Positions 33,101 to 43,200 of a stretch of DNA of 64,000 nt are shown here, piece after piece. Numbering within the stretch: position 1 is the stretch's first letter; each line of letters begins with the position of its first letter. Under the pieces are notes generated by a model. The model saw only the letters and a program-made list of their open reading frames with translations. It made no database searches and was not told the DNA's origin. This stretch comes from Haemaphysalis longicornis. Lineage: Eukaryota > Arthropoda > Arachnida > Ixodida > Ixodidae. The stretch covers positions 20,892,888 through 20,956,887 of the forward strand of contig CM023449.1 of NCBI GenBank assembly GCA_013339765.2, written 5' to 3'. The translations under genes and the position numbers were made by a program.

Positions 33101-36100
33101 AAAAATGCCCCCACAGTCCCATTTTCAATAAAATGTTTAGAGAATCTCGTGTCGACTGGGAAAAGTTTAAGATAAGTCGCAACTTTCACACACATCAATA
33201 ACATACTTAGGTATTGACGACGCATACACTCTCATCACAGCACATATACTTGATGCGGATAGGGTACTTTATTTCCAGGACTTCGGTACCACACAAAATT
33301 TTCGGATGCCCCGGTGGAATGAACAATGTAGGGAAGCACCAAATGCTCAGAATAAAGCCTGGGATGTCCTCCGCAGATGCCCTACTGCAGAAAACCTCAT
33401 TTTCTTCAAGCGCACAAAGGCCATTGTAAAGCGCTAGCGACGTCAAGAAAAAATAGACACATGGAGGTCTTTCATATAATCATCCAGAAATTTCTATACA
33501 GATACGCTGAAAGTTTGGGGCAGGATACGAAAACTGCAGAGGAAAAGTACACATGTCATGACTCTTGTCAGCAACACACGCGATACACCTGAAAACCAAG
33601 CAAACACCTCGGCACAACACTTTGAACACATTTCTGCTCCTTCCACTACAGCAAGACATTTTTGCAATACAAAGATTCTGCTGAAAGAAAGCCTATTCGT
33701 GACAACAGGAAACCTACTGACGGGGATAACTCTCCATTTTCTTTGCAGACCTGACACATGCGGCGTTTCAGCGCCAGGGACGGATGAAATAGCATGCACA
33801 GCGATTCATCTTCTACCCTTAGACACCCTCAATACTCTTCTCTTCTTGTACAATAAGTTATTTTGCGCTGGGCGCTTTCTGCGAGCTTGGAAAGAAGCAA
33901 TTGTGATGGGAATACTCAAAAATTGGAAATATTCTTCTGCTGCAAGCTACCGCCCGGATACTCTGACGAGCTACTTGAGCAAGCTGTTTGAAAAGATGAT
34001 AAATAGATGCCATCTCCTTTTGTAGATTATCAGGGTGTCCTCGATAGCTGCCAGGCAGGCTTTTTCTTGGGTAGATCAACAACTGTCAATCTTGTACGTG
34101 TTGAATCATAAGTTAAAGATGAATTTGCACATGAAAACATTGTATATCTTATCCTCTGACATTGAAAAGGTCTCTGACACAGCTTGGCGATTGGCCATCC
34201 TGCGTGACCAGGAATATTTTGGTATTTGTGGAAACATGTTAAACACGCTGGAAAGTTACCTGTCCCGACATTTCGTGAACATAAGGAAATGGTGTGCCCC
34301 GTGGTGGAGTGCTGAGTTGCACACTGTTCATTGCAAAAATGAATACTTTAGGGAGAGCACTGCCGCCCACAATTGTTTATTGTATCTACGTAAAGGACGT
34401 TCACGTCAGCTTCAGGTCATGTAAATCCTGTATCTGTGAACGGCAGATCCAAGTTGCTGTGAACAGAATAGCCAAGTCGGCCGATAAAGACGGTTTTAAC
34501 CTCATCCGCAAAAAAACACTTGTGTTTCCTTCTCAGGGCAGCATGGGATTTATCTTCGACCTGCAATAGGTTGCACGCAGGGTGCAGGAGTAGGCATGCC
34601 CGTTAAAAAAACACGAGATTTTGGTGTAGTTTTGTTGACAAGCGTGCATTCATCCCGAATGTTACATTACATAAAATGAAATGCAGGATGACTTGTATTA
34701 TCTTAAAAGTCCTCTCCCACAAGTCTTGCGGAGCAGATGACACCTGCCTTTTCGCCCCGTATAGACTGCTGAAGTGTAGTGTATGGGTATGCCTCAAAAA
34801 TATCATTAAACCGAGCCGGTGTTGTAAACTTGCACTCCGAACTGCGTTTGGTGTTTTCCGGACGAGCATGTATTTTGAAACTCATCAGTTGTGTTTAGCG
34901 CACCATCGCACGTCCTATCATGATAAATTGAAATACGAACAATGGAGCACGTGGCTTTCAGCACATGCGCCGCATCCTGGCGACGGGCCGCGCATGCGGA
35001 GTGCGAACACGTTACGAGAGTTCGTGACCCACCTTGATATGGAAAGACCGTCGTATTTACACCGTCCGTTTGGGCGCTCAGCACGAAATAAAAGCTAATG
35101 GAATTTAGCCGCGTGCGCCGTTTTCACTCTTCGCAGCAAGAAAGTTAGATAACGCTTGCGTGAGTGGGCGCCGAACGCGGTGGGAACGCAAACCAAAACG
35201 CTCCCACGGCGAACGACGGTGTTTCCATATCAACGTTGGACACACTCTCGTAACGTGTTCGCACAGTGCATACGCGGCCCGTTGCCAGGAAGAGTGGCAT
35301 GTACTGAAAATCACGCGCTCCGTTGTTCGTATTTCAATGTATCACGATAGTACGACACCTTTGTATTGCACGGTAAGGCGACATAAATAACAATTACCCC
35401 TTTAATAATATCATCCAGAACACATCCTTTGAAAGACTGTTTGGAAGCCTCCAGTCTTTTTCTCTGCCTTTTTTTCTGGGTGACAGCGGAGGCGGAGGAA
35501 CTTCGGGTAACCTTATCTAAATCTTCCAAACTGACTTCAAAGACATCATTGCACCTTGGCATATATCACCTGCGACGTGTATTACAACGAGATTGACCAA
35601 CGCATGTACCCAAAGAACCCATTCGGACACACTTTCTGCACTTACAACACAACTAGCCACACACTGCTTTTGACACGGATGCCTCCAAGTCCTCAACTAC
35701 TGTGGCATGTACTGCGCATGGTCCCCGCTTTGCCAGCACAAGTAGTACACTAAATGAAAACAACTATATTGGCGGCTGACGCGCACGTTATATTAATTAC
35801 AGTGGAACACACAATACTGATAAAGACACAACCATCCGCTTTATTCACGGGCTCCTTTCGTTTTGCAACCACGCTACGCTCGGGCAAATAAAGAGATAAT
35901 GCTAGCGTATGCATTAAAAGGGACCATATTCGTGTGTTTAGCACCTGAACACAGCGGCATTAATGTCAACGAACCCGCTGACCAGAGTGCCGCTGCGGCT
36001 TCGATGTTACAGAGCTGCCATGTGATTGGCGACCACTCGTTTTAAAGGCGCTCGGCAACACTGGCAGCAACCGTGGGACACACAGACAGACAACAAACTC

Positions 36101-37467
36101 CACACTCATCATCGTCAGCCTATCTACGCCCACTGCAGGGCAAAGGCCTCTCCAATTAATCCTCAACTACCCCGGTGCTGCGCTAACTACGACCAATGTA
36201 TCCCTGCAAACTTCTAGATCTCATCTGCCGATCTAACTTTTTGCCGCCCCCTGCCACGCTTGCCTTCTCTAGAGGTCCACTCTGTTACCCTTAGTAACCA
36301 ACGGTCATCTTGCCTTCGCATTACATGCCCTGCCCGCACCCGTTTCTTCTTCTTAATTTCTACTAATATGTCTCTAATACGTGAATCTTCCCTGACCCAC
36401 ACCGCTCACCTATCATCTTCCGTTATATTGCTCGCTGAGTCGTCCTCAATTTAAGCTGAATGAGTTTCCAAGTTTCCTCCCCTTAGGTTAGTACCGATAA
36501 GATTCAGGTGCCATACACTTTCTTCTTCAGGGACAGGGGCAACTCCACACTATAACACCCCAAATGGGCAGCTCTAAACAGCAAAAAAGAACAGAACAGA
36601 AGTATACGTTTGCAGATTACGGATAGCTCGTACTTATGCTACACACTCACACCTTTTAAACGGAGCTCCACCGCCACGATTCGACACGTTCGGCCATCGC
36701 CTTTGAGGCACACATTTTATTAGAGTGTGGGTCTTCCCCAAGGTAAGAAAGACGCACTTTCGGGAGCTCTACAATCACGGGATACAACTTCACGCCTCGT
36801 TGTTTTTCGGGAATCAACCTGTGCTTACAAGTACACATCTTTTGGCTTACCTGGGAGACATTGGAGTTTTAAACCACATTTTATACAGCGTACTTTCACA
36901 GGGACCCTCAGTGGGCGGAAAAGCGTCCCTTCATTCCTTGCGCTTTTACACCGAAATGACTATTTGCCCAATTTCCCCGCTTCTGTTTTATATGAGAGCC
37001 ACATACACACCCGCACAGCAACCAGCTGTAAACCCGTTGCATGCATAACACCATTTTACTAAAACACCATTGAAAATGAAAAAAAAAAAAACCATTGTGT
37101 TGGCGTTTTTTGTTCTTCGTTGCCTTTGCGCCACAAAACAAACACGTGCATACATACACCTCTGCGGGACAATTTTCTGAACATCCAGGTAGCAAACTAT
37201 ACAACGTAAGCGGAGGGGTGCGGGGTTGGGACATTTGAACGGCTGACGCTGTGTAACAATTCAATTTCATACCAATTAATCCCGAATCAACCTTGGACTT
37301 TTATTTCCCCTAGGACATTGCCGCGTCTCAAGAGCGGTCTCCCGTGGCCGACGTTCCAAGCGGATGGCGTTTCCTTCAGTCTGGATGGCGACACCGAAGA
37401 GCTCATATCGTGGCAGGCCAGCGACTTGTGCGGCAAGGCGCAGGCTATCGTGACACTGCTGGAGTGA
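21051..37467 (+). CDS. Gene B: type II membrane protein with a non-catalytic cholinesterase-like ectodomain
   Basis: The join is 21051-21141, 23094-23652, 24483-24682, 25202-25393, 28667-28983, 30035-30237, 31161-31335, 32102-32313 and 37314-37467. It gives 2103 nt, exactly 700 codons plus stop, with every junction in phase. Residues 1-223 are a cytoplasmic disordered tail (an RRRRRRRR run, then SP/RS repeats). Residues 224-242 are a membrane helix (VLAVAIASLLVVFLIL). Residues ~250-700 are a carboxylesterase-family fold: FLGIPYA (273-279), Cys311...SEDC325 (the conserved disulfide pair), and NHRLGVMGFF (376-385). The nucleophile elbow reads GHGSG (426-430), so Gly428 stands where Ser is required. 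The oxyanion-hole GGG region reads TGEWF. The catalytic His region is not recognisable and the C-terminal half is shortened. It is probably a neurotactin/gliotactin-like adhesion or recognition molecule at the cell surface; which subfamily is uncertain. Confidence 0.8.
21800..22914 (-). pseudogene. I/R1-type LINE 3' end with RNase H domain
   Basis: The minus frame 22222-22914 encodes the end of an RNase H domain (LCLQWVPAHIGLDGNERADE, with the catalytic-type His-x-x-x-x-Asn and Asp). It is followed by a linker and a zinc-knuckle-like C-x2-C-x8-H-x4-C motif (CTHCRAPVQSLRHVLYEC) and a stop. The 5' part, including the reverse transcriptase, is missing. The 3' end runs to AATAAATACA(TACA)n near 21805. 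The element lies in gene B intron 1 on the opposite strand. Confidence 0.75.
22877..23012 (+). repeat. 68-bp tandem duplication
   Basis: 'cagtttcaccggtataggaa' and the following 'cggtcgttcatttaga' occur at 22884 and 22952, a period of 68 bp. The duplication spans the truncated 5' end of the LINE on the other strand and ends just upstream of gene B exon 2. Confidence 0.8.
23094..23652 (+). CDS. Gene B exon 2, disordered cytoplasmic tail
   Basis: 559 nt between acceptor GGACAAACAG and donor GAAGG|GTGAGA. It encodes residues 31-216: an octa-Arg run, SP-dipeptide repeats (SPKRRSPSPKSPRSPSPEL), then Ala/Pro/Gln/Asp-rich sequence and a final PSLVQSLMSKFEPRP segment. It looks like a phosphorylatable basic cytoplasmic domain. 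Confidence 0.75.
23653..24482 (+). other. Gene B intron 2, nothing seen
   Basis: I see no exon or repeat I can name. Short 'acccaactac' direct repeats are at 24238-24275. Confidence 0.45.
24483..24682 (+). CDS. Gene B exon 3, membrane helix and start of esterase fold
   Basis: 200 nt, acceptor GCGCACTGCAG, donor GGCCG|GTACGC. It encodes the single membrane helix (VLAVAIASLLVVFLILRVV) and the first esterase strand with the family signature FLGIPYAK. With no cleavable signal before it, the topology is N-terminus inside. Confidence 0.85.
25202..25393 (+). CDS. Gene B exon 4, SEDC motif
   Basis: 192 nt from acceptor CACCGACGCAG. It encodes the segment with C...Q and SEDCLSLSVWAP, the conserved esterase disulfide loop. 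It contains two N-glycosylation sequons (NGT, NRT), as expected outside the cell. It ends in phase 1 before GCCAGT, a GC donor. Joining here to exon 5 gives an alignment of VVIVLTGEWFESGS to the family's VLVWIHGGGFxxGS with no gap. Confidence 0.75.
25530..25840 (+). repeat. Interspersed repeat (TTAA-element end)
   Basis: It matches 53690-53930 over 'ggctacgtcacgggagc', 'atgttatactgaacggttac' and 'tctgaaatt-cgtgtcagtactc'. The terminal 'tttgaaatttcgtgtcagtac'-'tcctttaa' block also occurs twice at 27430-27605. The end resembles a TTAA-flanked transposon terminus. Confidence 0.6.
25985..26515 (+). mobile_element. RTE-type LINE 3' fragment
   Basis: Contains degraded coding blocks homologous to the RTE end at 42535-42980 ('gggcagaaacttggagactc', 'aagaagagagcggagtgggt', 'gggcatgtgatgcgaaggca'). 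The frame is interrupted many times. It is in gene B intron 4. Confidence 0.75.
26540..26850 (+). repeat. Direct repeat, ~190-bp period
   Basis: 'ggcctcgctttcatt' followed by 'ggcgaacgcggcg' occurs at 26612 and 26802, each preceded by a related 'cgttcgg..' stretch. Confidence 0.6.
27318..27345 (+). repeat. (CA)n microsatellite
   Basis: About 14 AC dinucleotides. Confidence 0.85.
27375..27670 (+). repeat. 147-bp tandem duplication plus a third partial copy
   Basis: 'acctatttgtgttgtcgttg' through 'cccacgtgggtatgtgccat' repeats with a 147-bp period (27375 and 27522). The last 40 bp recur a third time at 27720-27765 followed by a repeated 'gtcagcggccaggc-gcgcgcg'. Confidence 0.85.
28667..28983 (+). 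CDS. Gene B exon 5, degenerate nucleophile elbow
   Basis: 317 nt from acceptor CGAGCACAG to donor CTGCAG|GTGCGA. It encodes esterase core strands: INHRLGVMGFFSPDF, then DVLLAVDWVRRNAGAFNADP and LVALGHGSGAYLLSL. The normal GESAG is replaced by GHGSG, so the catalytic serine position is Gly. The lengths of the surrounding elements fit the family, so this is substitution and not a gap. Confidence 0.85.
28984..30034 (+). other. Gene B intron 5, no feature recognised
   Basis: A purine-rich stretch 'ggggagaagaggggagggca' lies at 29270-29390. I see no exon or named repeat. Confidence 0.4.
30035..30237 (+). CDS. Gene B exon 6
   Basis: 203 nt, acceptor TTATTTCCGCAG, donor ACACAG|GTAGGC. It continues directly from the '..RRALLQ' of exon 5 with GLFPTAPLSRNT, the place where esterases read SGSPLxPW. 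It then gives a helical Ala/Leu-rich segment with two Cys. Confidence 0.8.
30470..30560 (+). repeat. TTAG/TTTG-rich simple repeat
   Basis: Imperfect tetranucleotide runs ('gtttagttagtttgttagct'). The rest of 30560-31160 shows nothing I can name. Confidence 0.6.
31161..31335 (+). CDS. Gene B exon 7
   Basis: 175 nt, acceptor CTACAACGCAG, donor CTCAAG|GTACTT. Its first base completes an Arg codon with exon 6. It encodes DGVKVVLGSTISLGVDFVEK, where esterases carry 'mlGvnsdEG'. An NVS sequon is present. Confidence 0.75.
31440..31662 (+). mobile_element. LINE 3'-end fragment
   Basis: Degraded coding end followed by '...ctggaaaaaataaagttgtt' and (TC)n at 31641-31660. It shares the AATAAAGTT-plus-simple-tail layout with the other I-type LINE ends. 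Confidence 0.55.
32102..32313 (+). CDS. Gene B exon 8
   Basis: 212 nt, acceptor GTGTCTCTTGCAG, donor AAAGG|GTGAGC. It encodes a helical region and VTAYNYVTAVSEGFYPPFS, which aligns with the family's 'vYlYxF' strand. The catalytic His expected shortly after is not there. Confidence 0.75.
33240..34570 (+). pseudogene. Degraded non-LTR retrotransposon (endonuclease linker and reverse transcriptase)
   Basis: Broken frames read in order. First comes a linker (PRWNEQCREAPNAQNKAW, FKRTKAIVKR) at ~33310-33430. Then come RT block 1-2 (LRAWKEAIVMGILKN, SSAASYRPDTLTSYLSKLFEK) at 33880-34010 and a DIEKVSDTAW block at 34160 in place of the D-containing motif A. Last is a PRGGVLSCTLF block with YVKD in place of YxDD at ~34290-34400. 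Many stops are present and the catalytic box is altered, so it is dead. It lies in gene B's long last intron. Confidence 0.75.
34898..35362. mobile_element. Fold-back (inverted-repeat) element
   Basis: The arm 34898-35056 and the arm ~35215-35362 are imperfect reverse complements of about 150 bp, including 'gcgaacacgttacgagag' inverted as 'ctctcgtaacgtgttcgc'. The spacer is about 160 bp. No ORF is credible inside. It is probably a non-autonomous transposon. Confidence 0.75.
35400..36100. other. Gene B last intron, nothing seen
   Basis: Short ORFs on both strands, none with family resemblance. Confidence 0.4.
36105..36525 (-). mobile_element. RTE-type LINE 3' fragment
   Basis: Minus-strand copy of the RTE end. 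'cgcccactgcagggcaaagg' and 'gttacccttagtaaccaacg' match 12650-12830. A short (GAT)n-like tail precedes it at 36100. Confidence 0.75.
37314..37467 (+). CDS. Gene B exon 9 (stop)
   Basis: 154 nt from a strong acceptor (TTTATTTCCCCTAG) to TGA at 37465. It encodes LPWPTFQADGVSFSLDGDTE, the typical WPxY...C-terminal end of an esterase domain, and then WQASDLCGKAQAIVTLLE and stop. No long C-terminal tail follows, consistent with a type II protein. A candidate ATTAAA is at about 38228. Confidence 0.8.
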
Positions 37468-37739
37468 ACCGGCCTAACAGGAAACGCTGCGCGCATCCGT
37501 GCCTGCGCCAGCGTGTGCACGCACTAGGCCAGAAGAGTCGGCCACCTGAGCGTGGACTCGTCAGGCAACGAAGCGCACTCTTCGTTTTGTATTTTGTATG
37601 CTTCGTCTTATGTTTATATAAACCACAAAAGTTTCGCCCGTGCGAAACGTCCGTCAGCGAAAGAAATTGGTCGCGTATCTGCCCCTTTCGTTGCAGATGT
37701 CGACAAAAGCGTAGTCCTGTCGACATTTGCCAAGTAAAT

Positions 37740-38450
37740 GCCTCCCTTTGCTTTCCCGCTCACGACTAATGCTGTTCCTCTACGTCGCGCTCTGCCCAAG
37801 GTAAATACACCAAAGGTTTGCTCAAGACAATTTAAATTTACCTCGCTCCACTGCTACAGGCCGCGTTCCTCGACGCCAGCCCTGCAGTACGGCGGAGACG
37901 CGCGTGAATCGAGGCGCCCTACTACAACGTTTATAAACCACGTTACCTTACTACACGTGCGTTCCAAGCAGAACGTGGTTGGAACATTTCGAAACTCTTG
38001 TCGCTTGATTTCTTAAAATGCCGCCAGACGCTATAGTGGCGCGGGCGACAGCAGGCGACGGAGTGAATTTTTTTTTTGCAGTGGATGTAGTAGTTCATTT
38101 CGCGTAAATCAAGCATCTATGAAGTTTTTTTATAAAGGAATGCTGCAAATATCGCCCACGTATTGATTTTCTGTCCTATATTTGCGTACTGTCTTGTTCT
38201 TATTCAACACTGCTGGCAAGTATGAACATTAAAACTGGAGTGAGATGTCTAGATTTGGCTGTGAGTATATAAGACTATTGAGCGGATTTCGCTTCGCTTT
38301 GACCGGCTGGCTGAATCTAGTAACAGATAGATAGACAGACCAAAATTTCTGGGTTTAAGTAGCCCAAGAGAAGGTATCGTCTTTAAAACCCGTGTGAGTT
38401 CCGCTTCCAGCTATAAAGCTGCGCTCGGTACAGAGTTAGACTAAGACGGT
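37740..38450 (+). repeat. Degenerate duplication block (pairs with 40820-41360)
   Basis: 'tttcccgctcac', 'caacactg-tggcaagta' and 'gg(c/g)tgaatc(t/g)ag' plus a GACA/GACG run occur in the same order in both blocks. Confidence 0.45.
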
Positions 38451-38687
38451 ATGTATAGAGCAAAATTGTCTGGGACGTGGTTTTGAAAGTCACAGTTAAT
38501 ATATATCCTCACTGCCCGGCGGAAAAGAAGAAATGTACCACGCATGGAAGGTGGTGGAATGGTGTGTGATACGCCAATTTAACGAAGACAAACCAGGTAC
38601 TACGCCCGCGGGAAGCGCAGAAATTCGTCTTCTGAGATGTGAAACCGCGTCCCCAATGATTGATTGGATTCATCCTTTCGCTTGCTC

Positions 38688-39530
38688 TTAAGGGCACCTG
38701 CACATAGCCCTGCCGGTGCAGCATCGATGGCGAGACTGAGGGACCCAGCGGTGGCGAAGCGGCCGTTCCACGTCACGTGGTTCGCTTGCGCTAGAGTGCG
38801 CGTAAACAGCGGGAGCTGATCGATTAAGCGCTCGCGATGCAGCAGCTTTGCGCTCGCTAATCAAGTTGTAGCGAAGCTCGGCATCGAGGCTCACACCAAC
38901 GCCAATATGGGTGCCCAGCAACTCCCGATTTGGAGCTCTGAGAAAGCTCTTTCCGTGGTCTCCTGGAATGAGGGACCACCCCAACAACCCCAGGTTCAAA
39001 ATCATTTTTCAACAATGATGACGAGCGTGCGAGACCATATGAAAGGCGCAGCTTGCACACATGTGAATGACCTTGAACATTGAACGTGTGCAAGTCCTTA
39101 GAATCCAACCCCGTTTCCCACCCGTAACTTTACACCACAGCAATGGGAGAAGCTGCTGACCAGGTCGGCCTGAGTCGTCCAGCGTATACGGTGGAAAGGG
39201 CCATCCCGTCAGCAAGCACCGAGGTACCCTGGACTGAGGAGTCCTCTCAACGGGAGAGTGCCAAGAGATCGCGATTGCTGTTGCTTGAAGTGTATTCACA
39301 TACTCACCCTTGTTACCAAACTGGGGCGTTTTCTGAAGAGGTTTTTTTGCCGCCTTCAATCGATTCTCACGTTGGCAAGCGCTCCGCTTCAAGGTGTTTT
39401 CGAACTGCAAGGAACCTAAATAATGCCTCTTCAACAGCCGTACGCCGCTTTTAAAACCCGAACAATCGCCATCATGAAAGAAAACTGCTCCGGTGCCCTG
39501 ATTTATAGCGCAGCCGTTGCGCCAATTCAC
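38688..39530 (-). other. Unassigned open region, two overlapping minus frames
   Basis: Frames of 173 codons (39009-39530) and 105 codons (38688-39005) follow each other in different phases, as if one older coding sequence had been frameshifted. I recognise no family. It could be a transposon ORF or chance. Confidence 0.3.
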
Positions 39531-40032
39531 ATCTTTTGATTCTAACGCTGTAGTTTGCTGCGGGAATGGCCGGAAAAGGTCTGTCGAAGTCTGCGGGCCA
39601 TAAGGTTAACCTTTTAAGTACACTTCGTCAGTAAGAAACAATAAAACTTGGCACATATCTTGCTTCTAAGATTCTGCTTCGGAGAATTTGGCTTCAGAGG
39701 GTTCACCGGTGAACATGCGAATTAAATATTACAGCGCCGGTTTGTATATGTTTGCGAGAACCTTGTTCTTTTCACGGATGCGGGAATCTGATGAACGGAT
39801 TTTTTTCCTGTGCCCTGCATTGTTCGCTATTGAACAATTATATCACAGGTTGCGGTGGCGCAAAAATTCTTCGCAACAATTCATTCCTCTTATCAAGTAA
39901 AAACAGTTAACGTAAACACAAATTGGCGATATAGTGCTATCACACTGGTTCTGGTATTTATTGAGTATCGGTGAAACGTCTCAAGGCGATATACTGTACT
40001 GTCACTAATTTTTACTGCGGCACACGCCATGT

Positions 40033-40038
40033 TTTATT
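40033..40038 (-). promoter_or_regulatory. Candidate poly(A) signal of gene C
   Basis: AATAAA on the minus strand, 75 nt after the TGA at 40113-40115. The spacing is right for a short 3' UTR and supports the terminal exon. Confidence 0.45.
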
Positions 40039-40112
40039 GTAAATATTGTTAGTCAGGGAACAATCCGTTGTATAGCAAGCCACAACAATTTTAATGTCAG
40101 CATCGGTCGGTG

Positions 40113-40253
40113 TCAAATTATGGCGCAAATGGAGCAACGGACAACTCTGTTGATCATTCGGTTGGGGCGCTCCCAGGACTGCACGGATCCAGGATTACTG
40201 GCGTCGGACTCCCGGTCGTCGTCCACCGGGACAGAAGCGGACGAGGGCAGCTC
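40113..40253 (-). CDS. Gene C terminal exon (candidate)
   Basis: 47 codons including stop, phase 0, acceptor TTGCACCGAAG. It encodes ELPSSASVPVDDDRESDASN and ends NRVVRCSICAII. It is a GC-rich island in AT-rich surroundings and is followed by a poly(A) signal. The acceptor is mediocre, and exon 10 could instead end at its own TAG at 41963. Confidence 0.45.
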   Translation of the reverse strand, partial: ELPSSASVPVDDDRESDASNPGSVQSWERPNRMINRVVRCSICAII

Positions 40254-43200
40254 CTTCGGTGCAATATGTGAAAACAGAATGGCAAAATATCACTACACAC
40301 ACTGAAGCTTCCGCTATATACACTAAACCCGTCTGTAACGATATCAGTTGTCCCACTTTAGCCGCCTAAGGAAATGCTGTGAATAAAAGGCCTTACGACA
40401 TTCACCTGTTTATGTCCGTTTCCCCTAAAAATATTCTTCCCGGCAATCACTTGTGCCAGTTAGCAAAGCCAACTTTAAAGCGCACAGTTGTGGCGTCTGA
40501 CCGGTGTACGTGGGGTCTTACGGAGGCATGTAATTAAAGGCGTTGAGGTCTTCATGCAGTGATATTAGACTACATTGGTACAGGAAAAAACTTTCCCAGG
40601 AATGCATTTCTATGAAGTACTGAAGCCGGCTTGAACGAGGCACCGGTATTATAGTAATCCGTACGGATTCGGGCCTCAATGGAGCTATTTAGTAAAAGGC
40701 GCAACGTTCATAACACTTAAATGTCATGCTCCTTAGATCGCCTACAAAAGAGAGGGCTTATCTGCACTCACTTCGCTGCATAGCGTCATCGAAGGGCTGA
40801 TACTCTCCTGCCAACCCTGCCCCGTTAATGCTTCTGTTCTCTTTCCCGCTCACATCTCGCGCTCTCACCCTCCCGTCTCGACCTTCCCACAATAAACACG
40901 ATGTAGGTTCGCTCAGGTCAATTCAACACGACCGTCTTGTATTTTCGGTAAAAACATTGTTTTCAACGCGTTTTTTTCTGCATATTGTTACGACAACATG
41001 CCGTTACGACAATCTGTTACGAAAATATGTAACAATATCGCAAATATCGAGTACACATCTATTGTAAGTTAAAAGAACACTGCTTGTACCATTTAAAAAT
41101 TGGTAATTTGCCTGAAATATCCCTACTGTATTTTTGTTTTGCTCAACAATGGTGACAAGTACGAATCATGGCACCAGATTTAGTAGTGCGTAACCGTTTT
41201 GCTTGTACAGACTTCTGGTTAAAGCAACCAACTTTTGGCCGCGCGGCTGAATCGAGGGGCGCACGGACGGACGGATGGACGGCCAGGCAGACGGACAGAT
41301 TCTTTTCTGATCCAGCAACATAAACACTGCCGCCATTAAAATTCCTTCCCATTCATGCGCCCATGTATAATACTAGTTATCAAAAGCCGGGGTACTGCAG
41401 CGCGAAGGCCTCTTGCATCGGCTCCAAAAGAGGTCGGTGTATAGCGGTACAGCGCTTATTAGGGATGAGTGGTGTCATACGGAGGCATTTAATAAGAGGC
41501 CCTGGAGTCTGCATATTTTTACTTGAGAATACCTGTTCCATAACATAACTGCGCGATAACACGAGGACACGGAAAGAGGCACAAATAATACAGGACGCGA
41601 CCGTCCTCTGTTACTTCACTCTTCACCCCAACTGTTACTTCACACTCACTCTTACTTCACTCTTATTTCACTCTTCACTCTGCTACCATCCAGTGTAACT
41701 GTCCTCGTGTTACCGCGCAGTTATATTATGGATCAATACCAACTCGCCCAATTCACTGTACTCATGAGACTACCTTTAGTCTCGTGAAGAATTCCTTCCC
41801 AGCAGCGCATTTGTGTGCGGTCGTGAAGCCTCCTTAGAGGCGCTCGGGGTATAGAATAGCGGACGCATTTATGCCCCGATTTCCACTTGGGAGTTTTTGC
41901 AATTTGGGGGGGAGGAGGTTGTGCAGCCGGTCCTAACGCGAAGTGTCGACGTGTTAACACCGCTAACACTCGCCATCACACGGACTAGGCCGGCCGACGT
42001 AGAGCCGTACCCTCTCGTCGTCGTTGCGGGCAGTGGTGGTGCCCCGGCTGAAGCTGGGACGCGGCGACGGCGAGGCCGCCTTGGCGACTGCGCCTGCCGG
42101 TGCGTTGGCGGCTGCAAGGAGGGGCGCCAGGGACGCCTTGTGCTTGGACAGGGGCCGGCTGGACGCCCCCGGCACAGCGGCGGCGCTGGTGGGCGGGGCG
42201 AGGAACTGAGCCACGCGGCCCACGATCTCCTGGAAACGCATCTCCCAGTCGGCGCGCCGACCGCTGCCCCCGTGGCCGCCGATGCCTGCGAGTTGACCCG
42301 AGGGCCCGTGCGTTTTTAACGCGCAGCGCTCAAAGCCTAGTGTCGCAGAAAAGCCATCGTCGTCGGTGGCGTTGACCGTGAGTGAAAAAATCATTGAAAC
42401 CCCCGGAGTCGTGAGACGCTGGAAAGTTTTCACCGCGCACGTGCACGATGACGTCGGCCCTGTAGGGTGTGATACGCCACAGCGCGCGTTCGCTCTTCAT
42501 ATAAATGTCAAGGAAGCATTTGTGCATATATGTGCTCGGTGCATGACAGCTGCATCTTACCGGTACTCACCGACGGGGCAGAAACTTGGAGGCTCACTAA
42601 GAGGGTTCAACTTATATTGAGGACGACTCAGCAAGAAATGGAACGGAAGATGATAGGTGTAACATTAAGGCACAAGAAGAGAGCGGAGTGGGTCAGGGAA
42701 CAAACGCGTGTTAAGGACATATTAGTACAAATTAAGAAGAAGAAATTGACGTTGGCTGGGCATGTAATGCGAAGGAAAGATAACCGCTTGTCATTAAGCG
42801 TAACAGAGTGGATCCCTAGAGAAGGCAAGCGTTGCAGGGGGCGGCAGAAAGTTGGATGGGCACAGGAGATCAAGAAGTTTTCATTGATAAACTTTTCGCA
42901 GCTAGCACAGGACCGGGGTAATTGGAGATTAATGCGAGATGCCTTTGCCCTGCAGTGGGCGTTGATAGGCTGGTGGTGATGATGTGCCTGCTGCACCGGA
43001 TGCAGAGTGTTCCTCATCGCTTATGTGAACGGGCCCGACAATGCTATCGCATTCTTTCGTGCTATTTTGTATCGAATGGGGAAGCAATGCGGTCCGAGAG
43101 CTCAACTTGGATACAAACGTGACCCGAGTTACGGATGTGGCCAAGCCAATGATGCCCGTACCGCTGCAGCTAGTGGCTACATCTAACCGTTGGGCGGTGT

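Noticed and set aside
42530..42979. Host gene for a 149-residue protein
   Set aside because: The content matches the C-terminus of RTE retrotransposon ORFs, with three more copies in the window.
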